This document shows, piece after piece, positions 1 through 5,991 of a stretch of DNA of 6,308 nucleotides. Position 1 is the first letter of the stretch, and every line of letters begins with the position of its first letter. A model generated the notes under the pieces. The model had not been told where the DNA came from. It searched no databases and saw only the letters and a list, made by a program, of their open reading frames with translations. The DNA lies in the NCBI GenBank assembly GCA_025355115.1, contig JANXLO010000262.1, forward strand, positions 1 to 6,308, given 5' to 3'. The DNA comes from Chthonomonadaceae bacterium (lineage in GTDB: Bacteria; Armatimonadota; Chthonomonadetes; Chthonomonadales; Chthonomonadaceae). The translations under genes were made by a program, and so were the position numbers.

Positions 1-126
1 AAGGAGCCGAACTCGAGTGCTCACGAAGCCCGACTGTCCTTCGCGCGATGCAATACTTGGCAGGATCGCGGCAGACAGGCTATTGGTAAACTCGAGGAGT
101 TTGGTCTCCTAACTGGGGCAAAGTAG
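1..126 (+). CDS. C-terminal end of a glycosyltransferase (partial, 5' end outside the window)
   Basis: The frame is open from base 1 to a TAG at 124-126 and encodes 41 residues. The segment EARLSFARCNTWQDRGRQAI resembles the extreme C-terminus of many GT4-type glycosyltransferases, where a helix of the form A-R-x-F-A-x-x-N-T-W-x-x-R packs back onto the N-terminal domain. No catalytic motif is present because only the tail lies in the window. Its position at the head of a polysaccharide cluster, directly before an acyltransferase and further glycosyltransferases, supports the call. Frame 2 is also open over most of this stretch (stop at 115-117) but its translation resembles nothing I recognise. 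The family call rests on a short C-terminal match and on context, so it is moderate only. Confidence 0.55.
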   Translation, partial: KEPNSSAHEARLSFARCNTWQDRGRQAIGKLEEFGLLTGAK

Positions 127-191
127 AGGCAGCCCGCCAGGTGGGGACATGGTGATGCGGAGGCAATATTCTTACTTTATTGGGCTCACAT

Positions 192-200
192 AAGGAAGGA
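192..200 (+). promoter_or_regulatory. Strong Shine-Dalgarno-like sequence with no standard start codon behind it
   Basis: AAGGAAGGA is a good match to the anti-Shine-Dalgarno complement. No ATG, GTG or TTG lies within 5-12 bases downstream. The only initiator-like codon at workable spacing in the acyltransferase frame is ATC at 211-213, 10 bases after the element. The next ATG is at 236, in a different frame that stops at 278-280. The site matters for deciding where the acyltransferase begins. Confidence 0.4.
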
Positions 201-210
201 ATAGACCGAG

Positions 211-1446
211 ATCGATCCCGCAGCAACAGCGCAGAATGCATCAGAGACCCGTCCACATGAAGGACGTGAAGCCAGCATAAATCAGCAGTCGGCTCCGCCT
301 TCTGCTCGTGTCCATCTCCGATATCTTGATGGACTGCGTGGGATTACTGCGCTCTATGTCTGCCTTTTTCATGTGTGGCAGGGCGTGGATGCCCATGTTT
401 TCACTCAGTCCAAGACGCCTTCCCTCTTGGCGTGGCTGGCCTCGTGGGCGGCGTTCGGACGCACCGCAGTCAGCATTTTTATTGTTCTGTCCGGGTATGT
501 ACTCATGATGCCGGTTGTTCTCTCCGTGGAGAGGACGTTGCGGGGCGGTATAGGGGAGTTTTTGAGAAGGCGTTCGCGGCGTATCCTGCCACCCTACTAT
601 GCAGCACTCTTCATTGCAGTCCTCCTCGCTTTCGCGTTGCACCAGTCGGTCACCATCTCCGATCTGATCGCGCACATATTTCTTGTGCAGAACATTTGGG
701 AGGTCTGGGAATATAGTCTCGATACGCCGATGTGGAGCGTCGCGCTTGAGTGGCAGATCTATTTCATCTTTGCGCTTCTACTTTTCCCAATATGGAAGCG
801 CGCAGGGATTTTCGCCACAGTAGCAACAGCTTATGCACTCGGCATGGTGCCTCATTACTTGACGCACGGACACTTCGATCGTTCATCTCCCTGGTATCTT
901 GGCCTCTTTGCGCTTGGAATGATGGCCGCCGAGATCGGCTTTTCCGGGGAACACCGCTTTATCGCGCTGCGTCGTCGGTTAGCCTGGCTGCCTCTGTCTG
1001 CAATGTTTGTGCTGAGTTTTCTGGGCGTGGAATACACGTTTATGGCGTTCAATCTTAGATACCATAACCGTGACTATCGCGCGATGACCGGAACTTGGGA
1101 GATGGATTTGCTTGCAGGGCTGGCTACTGCCTGTCTCATCATAGGATGCACACATCACCTCACGGATCGCATAGAGAAGCGCGAGCCCCTGGTGTTGCGT
1201 GTGCTCAATTTCCGCCCGCTGGTGTTCTTTGGAGGCTTTTCCTATAGCTTCTATCTGGTGCATGTACTCGTGCTTGAAGTTGTCGAAAAGTCTGTGCGGT
1301 CGCTGCACGTCACGCGGATGATGGCCGAGACGCTCCAACTTGTGGTTGGCGTTCCGCTTGCCCTGCTGTCGTCATACGGCTTCTATCTGATAGCAGAGCG
1401 TCCATTTTTGAGCAACATCTCGCGAATGAAGGGGAAGCTTCCTTAG
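211..1446 (+). CDS. Membrane O-acyltransferase, acyltransferase-3 family (start uncertain)
   Basis: This is an integral inner-membrane acyltransferase of the AT3 (OafA/NodX-like) family, which transfers acyl groups, usually acetyl, to sugars of surface glycans. The frame is open from 205 and ends at TAG 1444-1446. Family signatures in order: RYLDGLRG at 319-342 giving Arg-x10-His (Arg codon 337-339, His codon 370-372); SGYVL near 490-510; the basic loop RRRSRRILPPYY at about 565-600; MWSVALEWQIYF at about 730-765; SYSFYLVH at about 1240-1263; and AERPF near the C-terminus. Many hydrophobic stretches fit about ten membrane helices. The first standard start in frame is GTG 373, one codon after the signature His, so it would delete the family hallmark and most of helix 1. 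I therefore place the start upstream, provisionally at ATC 211 behind a Shine-Dalgarno-like AAGGAAGGA. A lost base that disconnected ATG 236 or 257 from this frame is the main alternative. The family is secure; the start is not. Confidence 0.88.
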   Translation: MDPAATAQNASETRPHEGREASINQQSAPPSARVHLRYLDGLRGITALYVCLFHVWQGVDAHVFTQSKTPSLLAWLASWAAFGRTAVSIFIVLSGYVLMMPVVLSVERTLRGGIGEFLRRRSRRILPPYYAALFIAVLLAFALHQSVTISDLIAHIFLVQNIWEVWEYSLDTPMWSVALEWQIYFIFALLLFPIWKRAGIFATVATAYALGMVPHYLTHGHFDRSSPWYLGLFALGMMAAEIGFSGEHRFIALRRRLAWLPLSAMFVLSFLGVEYTFMAFNLRYHNRDYRAMTGTWEMDLLAGLATACLIIGCTHHLTDRIEKREPLVLRVLNFRPLVFFGGFSYSFYLVHVLVLEVVEKSVRSLHVTRMMAETLQLVVGVPLALLSSYGFYLIAERPFLSNISRMKGKLP

Positions 1447-1522
1447 CTTCGCAAGGCGAGCCCTTGATACTTGGTCTTCTTATCAACAGCCGTGAGAAAA
1501 AAGGTACACTCAATTTTATCTC

Positions 1523-1537
1523 TGGCATGGAATTTGC
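1523..1537 (+). promoter_or_regulatory. Putative sigma-54 (RpoN) promoter, -24/-12 type
   Basis: TGGCATGGAATTTGC matches the sigma-54 consensus TGGCACG-N4-TTGC at every specified position but one (T for C at 1528), with the exact spacing between GG (1524-1525) and GC (1536-1537). The base after it is A, also favoured. Transcription would start near 1549, leaving a leader of about 72 bases before the ATG at 1621. The element lies in the gap between the acyltransferase and the GT4 gene, where a promoter makes sense. Sigma-54 promoters need an enhancer-binding activator; its site cannot be identified here. Control of exopolysaccharide and PEP-CTERM loci by RpoN with PrsK/PrsR is known in some bacteria, so the context is compatible. 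Confidence 0.65.
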
Positions 1538-1538
1538 A

Positions 1539-1548
1539 TCTGTACAGA
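1539..1548 (+). repeat. 10-bp perfect palindrome overlapping the predicted transcription start
   Basis: TCTGTACAGA is its own reverse complement. It sits directly after the -12 element of the putative sigma-54 promoter and ends at the predicted start point. It could be an operator for a dimeric regulator, but a 10-bp palindrome may also arise by chance. No second copy was noticed in the window. Confidence 0.3.
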
Positions 1549-1604
1549 CGATGGCCGTGGTCCTCCTGAGTCCCACGTTTCTGGCACACACAACGAAAAT
1601 TCGT

Positions 1605-1613
1605 GGAAGGGGA
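1605..1613 (+). promoter_or_regulatory. Ribosome binding site that decides the start of the GT4 gene
   Basis: GGAAGGGGA lies 7 bases before ATG 1621. The frame also contains GTG 1603, but that codon overlaps the Shine-Dalgarno sequence itself and has no site of its own, so ATG 1621 is the better start. The same ten bases GGAAGGGGAC recur before the epimerase at 2933-2942. Confidence 0.7.
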
Positions 1614-1620
1614 CCACAAA

Positions 1621-2814
1621 ATGGCTGCGAAGCTGAAAATTGGGCTGCTGACGGACAACTATCCCCATTCCGGAGGATTCGGCGGAATAGGCACCTATAC
1701 CCGCACTATGGCTGAGGAGCTGTCAAGGCAGGGCCATGAATTGCATGTGTTCACCGGCGCCGCCGTCGAGCGTCATGAGCACAAAGTAGTGAACGGAGTT
1801 CAGATCTGGGAGTGTCCGGACTGGACGAAGCGCAGGCAGATGCCGTTGCCGAACGCGTTGGAGTTCACGCTCCGCCATAAGGCTGACTCTTATAGCCTGG
1901 TGCGCTACACCATGGCGGTTGCAGTGCGCAAGGCAATTCGAACTGGGCCGTTCGATGTGCTGGAGAGCCCGGAGTTCGGCGCGCTGGGTGATTTTGCGTC
2001 GGATCGCAAGCACACGAAGAGGCTGGCGGTTCGTCTACATGGGCCAGCGAACCAGTACCGCCCGCCAAGCTCCACCGAGACGTGGAACGCGATTGATGAA
2101 GCCGAGAAACAGCTTACGCTGCGGGCCGATGTGGTCACGGTGGGCACAGCCGCCGCGCGGGATCGCTATGCGGAGTTCTACGGCTGCAATCTGGATCACT
2201 CCATTGTTATCGGGTATCCCATTCCTTATCGAGAAGCGAACGCGCACTGGCCGGGCACCAAAGCCTGCAAGGCGATCTTCTTCGGCAGGCTGGAAGGCAG
2301 AAAGGGAGTGGATGTGCTTGCGGCTGCCATCGGAATGGTTCGCCGCCGGTTCCCCGAATTCACTTTGGCCTTCAATGGGAAAGATGTGATCTGGGAGGAT
2401 GGTCAGCAGGGGTCGGATAAAATCCGGGACATCGCAGAGCAGACGGGCGGCGCAGGCGCGTTTACGATCAGCCCTCCGTTGACAGATGCACAACTGGTGC
2501 ACGATGCACAGCATGCGACTCTCTGCGTGTTTCCGTCACGCGCTGAGGCGTTCGGAATCGTCCTGCTCGAGGGGATGATGTGGGGGACCCCAATCGTCGC
2601 GTCCGATATCGGCCCCTTTGTGGAACTGAGTGGACAAGGGAAGTACAGCCAATTGGCGAAGATGGGTGATTCGGTCGATCTGGCGGAGAAGATATGCGTT
2701 ATTTTGGAAGATGAGGAAAAGGCCCGTGCTCAGGCGGAGAGAGCCTATGAGCACGTGCAGGCATGGACCGTCGAGCGAATCGTGCCCCAGCTTGTGGAAG
2801 CCTGGATGAGCTAG
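1621..2814 (+). CDS. GT4 family glycosyltransferase (GT-B fold)
   Basis: This 397-residue retaining glycosyltransferase of the GT4 (glycogen synthase-like) family is predicted to move a sugar from a nucleotide-sugar donor to a growing lipid-linked glycan on the cytoplasmic face of the inner membrane. The N-terminal Rossmann domain opens with KIGLLTDNYP and a glycine-rich loop GFGGIGTYTR (residues 19-28), typical of acceptor-side GT-B domains. The C-terminal domain starts around FFGRLEGRKG (residues 220-229), whose Arg and Lys usually contact the donor diphosphate. It contains the E-x7-E motif as EAFGIVLLE, with the two Glu at 309 and 317. Length is normal for the family and there is no membrane helix or signal peptide. 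ATG 1621 is chosen over GTG 1603 because of the ribosome binding site. The gene is preceded by a putative sigma-54 promoter and followed by 131 bases before the epimerase. Donor and acceptor cannot be told from the sequence. Confidence 0.9.
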   Translation: MAAKLKIGLLTDNYPHSGGFGGIGTYTRTMAEELSRQGHELHVFTGAAVERHEHKVVNGVQIWECPDWTKRRQMPLPNALEFTLRHKADSYSLVRYTMAVAVRKAIRTGPFDVLESPEFGALGDFASDRKHTKRLAVRLHGPANQYRPPSSTETWNAIDEAEKQLTLRADVVTVGTAAARDRYAEFYGCNLDHSIVIGYPIPYREANAHWPGTKACKAIFFGRLEGRKGVDVLAAAIGMVRRRFPEFTLAFNGKDVIWEDGQQGSDKIRDIAEQTGGAGAFTISPPLTDAQLVHDAQHATLCVFPSRAEAFGIVLLEGMMWGTPIVASDIGPFVELSGQGKYSQLAKMGDSVDLAEKICVILEDEEKARAQAERAYEHVQAWTVERIVPQLVEAWMS

Positions 2815-2902
2815 CCAACTAACCCGGTCTGGCGGCTGTTGGGAAGTGGAAGCCTCGCAAGCGGAAACTCTGAAGGTCAAGAAGCCTGATACCAGTCATC
2901 TA

Positions 2903-2919
2903 CACCTACCTGTTAGGTG
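2903..2919 (+). repeat. Small hairpin upstream of the epimerase ribosome binding site
   Basis: CACCTA (2903-2908) and TAGGTG (2914-2919) are perfect inverted copies around a 5-base spacer CCTGT. The hairpin ends 8 bases before the Shine-Dalgarno sequence AAGGAGG (2928-2934). No T-run follows, so it is not an intrinsic terminator. It may be an operator, an RNA structure near the ribosome binding site, or chance. Confidence 0.3.
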
Positions 2920-2945
2920 CTCTCACGAAGGAGGAAGGGGACGGA

Positions 2946-3926
2946 ATGAAGATAATTGTTACCGGAGCAGCGGGCTATATCGGCAGCGTTGTTACCGAGC
3001 TCCTCATCGCCGAGGGGCACTCCATCGTCGCGCTCGATAATCTGGCGCATGGTCACCGGACCGCGGTACACCCTGATGCGAAATTTGTCGAACTAGATCT
3101 GCTGGACGCCGAGGGACTGATGCGGCTCTTTGCCACTGAATCGGTGGACGCCGTGGTGCACCTCGCGGCGGAGGCACTTGTTGACGTCTCCCTCCGCGAT
3201 CCAGGACTGTTTTTCCGAGCGAACATAAGCGGTGGCATCAATCTGCTGGAGGCGATGATTCACCACGGCGTCAAGCGCATGGTCTTCTCCTCCACTGCCG
3301 CTGTTTATGGGCAACCACGTGAAATACCCATTCCAGAGGATGCACAAAAGAATCCCGTCAACGCCTACGGTGAATCCAAGCTTGCCTTTGAGCGCATCAT
3401 GGCCTGGTACCGCATCGCGTACGATCTTCACCATGTCTCACTGCGCTACTTCAATGCGGCTGGCGCGACCGAGCGATTCGGAGAGTTCCATCAGCCCGAG
3501 ACCCATCTTATCCCCATCGTGTTCGAGGCGGCGCTGGGAGAGCGGGATACAATGAAGCTTTTCGGCTCGGATTGGGATACGCCGGATGGCACCTGTGTGC
3601 GTGACTATGTTCATGTCGTCGATATCGCCAGAGCGCATATCCTTGCCCTGCATCAGATCGACGACCTGGGAGCCCGTGCCTACAACCTTGGCAATGGATC
3701 TGGATACTCCAACCTTCAGGTTATTGAGGCAGTGAGAAAAGTGACGGGGCGGCAGGTCAACGTCATTCAGGCAGATCGGCGCCCAGGTGATCCCGCCACA
3801 CTCGTGGCAAGCTCAGATCGGATACGACAGGAGTTGGGCTGGAAGCCCGAGTTCCCCGAACTGGATACAATTATCGAGACTGCGTGGCGGTGGAGGCAGG
3901 CGCACCCGCACGGGTACGCCGAATGA
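2946..3926 (+). CDS. galE: UDP-glucose/UDP-N-acetylglucosamine 4-epimerase (GalE type)
   Basis: This 326-residue extended short-chain dehydrogenase/reductase interconverts UDP-glucose and UDP-galactose, and perhaps the N-acetylated pair, through an NAD-bound 4-keto intermediate in the cytoplasm. Visible motifs: the NAD-binding TGAAGYIG (residues 6-13); VVHLAAE in the fourth strand region; SSTAAVYG with Thr117 at the catalytic Ser/Thr position; YGESK with Tyr141 and Lys145 as the catalytic pair; then CVRDYVHV and YNLGNGSGYS, both characteristic of GalE. Length is close to the 338 residues of the E. coli enzyme. Position 286 is Leu, where E. coli GalE has the gatekeeper Tyr299; a smaller residue there is associated with acceptance of N-acetyl sugars. 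ATG 2946 follows AAGGAGG (2928-2934) and GGAAGGGGA (2933-2941). The TGA overlaps the ATG of the kinase gene by four bases (ATGA), indicating translational coupling. No galactose catabolic genes are near, so the job is most likely precursor supply for the glycan. Confidence 0.92.
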   Translation: MKIIVTGAAGYIGSVVTELLIAEGHSIVALDNLAHGHRTAVHPDAKFVELDLLDAEGLMRLFATESVDAVVHLAAEALVDVSLRDPGLFFRANISGGINLLEAMIHHGVKRMVFSSTAAVYGQPREIPIPEDAQKNPVNAYGESKLAFERIMAWYRIAYDLHHVSLRYFNAAGATERFGEFHQPETHLIPIVFEAALGERDTMKLFGSDWDTPDGTCVRDYVHVVDIARAHILALHQIDDLGARAYNLGNGSGYSNLQVIEAVRKVTGRQVNVIQADRRPGDPATLVASSDRIRQELGWKPEFPELDTIIETAWRWRQAHPHGYAE

Positions 3927-4921
3927 TAATATCGCGAACGCCTCTCCGTATCAGCTTCGCCGGTGGCGGAAGCGACCTCCCCGCGTTTTACGAGAATGAA
4001 CCGGGGGCGGTGATCAGCACCGCCATAAATAAATATATCTACATAAACATCAACAGGAAGTTCGATCACAAGATACGCGCAAGCTACTCTGTCACCGAGA
4101 TCGTCGATACGCCGGAAGAGCTGCGCCATGAGCTAATACGTGAGGCACTCGCGCTCACCGGCTTGTCTCGTGGTATAGAGATCACATCCATCTCCGATGT
4201 TCATTCTTACGGAACAGGCCTTGGCTCCTCCAGCGCCTATACCGTCGGTCTCCTGAACAGTCTGTACGCGTATCAGGGGCGACATGCAGGGGCAGAGAGA
4301 CTGGCACGTGAGGCATGCACCATCGAGATCGACCGCTGCAAAAAGCCAATCGGGAAGCAGGACCAGTACATTGCCGCTTACGGGGGACTGCAGCATATCC
4401 GCTTCAACCCGGATGGCAGCGTCTTCGTCGATCCGGTTATCTGCAAATTGGCGACCAAAAAGACGCTCGAGCGACGTCTCTTGATGCTCTACACAGGAAT
4501 CACTCGATCTGCAGACGACATTCTCACTGAGCAGAAAGTCAATACACAACGCGACAGCGGCAAACGGAATACGCTACGCGAGATGACAGCACTCGCAGGG
4601 GTGCTTCGCGAGGCACTGCAGGAGGATCAACTGGACAGATTCGGAGAGATCCTGCATGAAGCATGGATGTTGAAGCGCGGGATGGCCTCCGGAATAAGCT
4701 CCGGGCAAATTGACGACTGGTACTCCACGGCCCGAGCAAATGGCGCTCTGGGCGGCAAATTGCTGGGGGCGGGAGGTGGGGGCTTCCTGTTGATGTACGC
4801 GCCGGAGGAACGCCATGCAGATATCATCACGGCCCTTTCGGGGCTTGAGGCCATGCCGTTTCGATTTGAGCCACAGGGTAGTAAGATTATATTTGTGGAA
4901 GAGGGGGACGGCCCTGCTTAG
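3923..4921 (+). CDS. GHMP-family sugar kinase, D-glycero-D-manno-heptose 7-phosphate kinase-like
   Basis: This 332-residue cytoplasmic ATP-dependent small-molecule kinase belongs to the GHMP superfamily. Motif 1 is RTPLRISFAGGGSDLP near the N-terminus. Motif 2, the ATP phosphate-binding loop, is GTGLGSSSA (residues 97-105). IGKQDQYIAAYGG contains Asp147, the likely catalytic base, and motif 3 is GAGGGGF (residues 282-288). The opening SFAGGGSDLPAFY and the KQDQY segment are typical of HddA, which phosphorylates D-glycero-alpha-D-manno-heptose 7-phosphate at C1 on the way to a GDP-heptose. Related kinases act on other sugars, and the companions GmhA, GmhB and HddC are not in this window, so the substrate is unproven and no symbol is given. 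The start is ATG 3923, overlapping the epimerase stop as ATGA. An in-frame GTG at 3884 would lie inside the epimerase gene and add residues before the conserved N-terminus, so I reject it. The gene ends with TAG 4919-4921, 42 bases before the GT2 gene. Confidence 0.87.
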   Translation: MIISRTPLRISFAGGGSDLPAFYENEPGAVISTAINKYIYININRKFDHKIRASYSVTEIVDTPEELRHELIREALALTGLSRGIEITSISDVHSYGTGLGSSSAYTVGLLNSLYAYQGRHAGAERLAREACTIEIDRCKKPIGKQDQYIAAYGGLQHIRFNPDGSVFVDPVICKLATKKTLERRLLMLYTGITRSADDILTEQKVNTQRDSGKRNTLREMTALAGVLREALQEDQLDRFGEILHEAWMLKRGMASGISSGQIDDWYSTARANGALGGKLLGAGGGGFLLMYAPEERHADIITALSGLEAMPFRFEPQGSKIIFVEEGDGPA

Positions 4922-4963
4922 GGTTGCCAAATTGACTTCTCGCAGGAGCAGGAAAGAGACAAT

Positions 4964-5947
4964 ATGAAGCCCAAAGGCAGTGTGATCATCGTTACCTGGA
5001 ACCGGGCGGACTACGTCATTCAATGCCTCGACAAACTGTTGGAGCAGGAGCCTCAACCCGACGAGATCGTGGTCGTCGACGCGTCTCCCGACGACCGGAC
5101 TCGTAAGGCTGTCGCAGACTATCCAGGAGTGATTTATATCCTGAATGAGGCCGGGAGGGGCAACACGCCGCACTCGCGGAATGTCGGTATTATGGCCTCG
5201 CGCGGTGATGTCCTCATCTTCCTAGACGACGATGCGTTCGTGCATCCCCACTGGTACAGGGAACTTATCAAGGTCTATGAGGAGGACCATGAAGTCGGCG
5301 GCGTCGGGGCCAGAGTGCTTGACAACCAGCCCGGCGAAGACACAGAAGGCGTCGATGTGATAGGCAAGCTGGAGTCGAATGGAGTGCTCCGATCGCACTT
5401 TGCTGCCAATCCGGGCCGCATTATTAATGTTGACCACATGCTTGGAGCCTGCATGACTTTTCGACGGGAGGCGGTCGCTGCCGTCGGGGGCTTCCATGGG
5501 GACTATCCCGGCACGAATGCATGCGACGATTCGGATATGTGCCTGCGGGTCAAGCGCGCCGGCTTTCAGCTTCGTCTGACGCCCTATGCAGTCGTCGATC
5601 ATGTCCGCGCCCCGCGCGCCGTTGGCAAGCGCTTTGATGCCCGCTACCTCTTCTATCATCGGTGCAACAACTTTATGATGTTCATCCGCAACTATGGCTT
5701 TCGCTCCATTTTCTGGGGCTATCTGCTCTTCATCATCAAGCAGTCGATCACGGAGTTCGTTCGCAAGAGCAGCGGCGCCATCATAAACCTCATTATGAGC
5801 ATTACCGGCACCATCACAGGCATTTTTCATGGAACACGCCTTCTTCTGATGGAGAGGCGAGATCCGAGACGGCGCGACGAGATCGGCGATAAGATTACTC
5901 GTCATCTGCAGGCGGAGAGCGAAGACGGTCAGGAAAGCGCACTATGA
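4964..5947 (+). CDS. GT2 family glycosyltransferase with hydrophobic C-terminus
   Basis: This 327-residue protein has a GT-A fold of the inverting GT2 family. The N-terminus SVIIVTWNRADYV is the classic nucleotide-binding first strand. DEIVVVDASPDD (the family's usual I-V-V-D-N-x-S region) follows, then RNVGIMASRGDVLIFLDDDA with the metal-binding D-x-D at Asp88-Asp90. The acceptor region MLGACMTFRREAVAAVGGF leads to DDSDMCLR (Asp188-Asp191), which supplies the usual ED-type catalytic base. From about residue 246 to 293 there are two rather hydrophobic stretches (FWGYLLFIIK and IINLIMSITGTITGIF), probably membrane-associated, as in GT2 enzymes acting on polyprenyl-linked glycans. The C-terminal tail is highly charged. 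The start ATG 4964 follows AGGAAAGAG (4950-4958). Donor sugar is unknown; rhamnosyl transfer is common among relatives but not shown here. The TGA at 5945-5947 overlaps the ATG of a 15-codon mini-ORF. Confidence 0.9.
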   Translation: MKPKGSVIIVTWNRADYVIQCLDKLLEQEPQPDEIVVVDASPDDRTRKAVADYPGVIYILNEAGRGNTPHSRNVGIMASRGDVLIFLDDDAFVHPHWYRELIKVYEEDHEVGGVGARVLDNQPGEDTEGVDVIGKLESNGVLRSHFAANPGRIINVDHMLGACMTFRREAVAAVGGFHGDYPGTNACDDSDMCLRVKRAGFQLRLTPYAVVDHVRAPRAVGKRFDARYLFYHRCNNFMMFIRNYGFRSIFWGYLLFIIKQSITEFVRKSSGAIINLIMSITGTITGIFHGTRLLLMERRDPRRRDEIGDKITRHLQAESEDGQESAL

Positions 5948-5991
5948 ACATGCATAGAGACGCTTTGACGGAGGAAAATAGCAGCCAGTGA
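5944..5991 (+). CDS. Possible 15-codon coupling mini-ORF
   Basis: ATG 5944 starts inside the GT2 stop (ATGA) and reads MNMHRDALTEENSSQ to TGA 5989-5991. That stop in turn overlaps the GTG of the next glycosyltransferase (GTGA at 5988-5991). AGGAAA at 5931-5936 lies 7 bases before the ATG, which is good spacing for a ribosome binding site. The peptide resembles no known protein. It may only carry ribosomes from one gene to the next, or it may be chance, since most of its length simply fills a short gap. Confidence 0.3.
   Translation: MNMHRDALTEENSSQ

Noticed and set aside
149..193. Short ORF MVMRRQYSYFIGLT before the acyltransferase
   Set aside because: It has 14 codons, no clear ribosome binding site and no similarity recognised. 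Its stop is near the Shine-Dalgarno-like element, but nothing supports it as a leader peptide.
308..508. Plus-strand 66-codon frame at the acyltransferase start
   Set aside because: It has no motif and runs out of frame through bases encoding the conserved RYLDGLRG and SGYVL region of the acyltransferase.
241..675. Minus-strand open frame of 144 codons overlapping the acyltransferase start
   Set aside because: The translation is low in hydrophobic structure and shows no motif, while the opposite strand encodes clear acyltransferase signatures.
1433..1461. Possible terminator after the acyltransferase (palindrome GGAAGCTTCC and an imperfect GCTTCGC/GCGAGC stem)
   Set aside because: The stems are short or imperfect and no T-run follows, so an intrinsic terminator is not supported.
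1481..1493. IHF-like site (TATCAA-N4-CGT) upstream of the sigma-54 element
   Set aside because: The first half matches the consensus but the TTR half does not. Such partial matches are common.
2035..2514. Minus-strand open frame of 159 codons
   Set aside because: It is antisense to the middle of the GT4 gene and shows no domain features.
2794..2855. Direct repeat GTGGAAGCCT at 2794-2803 and 2846-2855
   Set aside because: Two 10-base copies, one in the GT4 C-terminus and one in the gap, are too short to indicate a duplication or mobile element.
4574..5173. Minus-strand open frame of 199 codons
   Set aside because: It spans the ends of the kinase and GT2 genes in antisense, with no ribosome binding site or family motif seen.
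5222..5905. Long minus-strand open frame of 227 codons
   Set aside because: It lies entirely opposite the GT2 gene, whose motifs are clear, and its translation shows no recognisable domain. It is a by-product of codon bias on the other strand.
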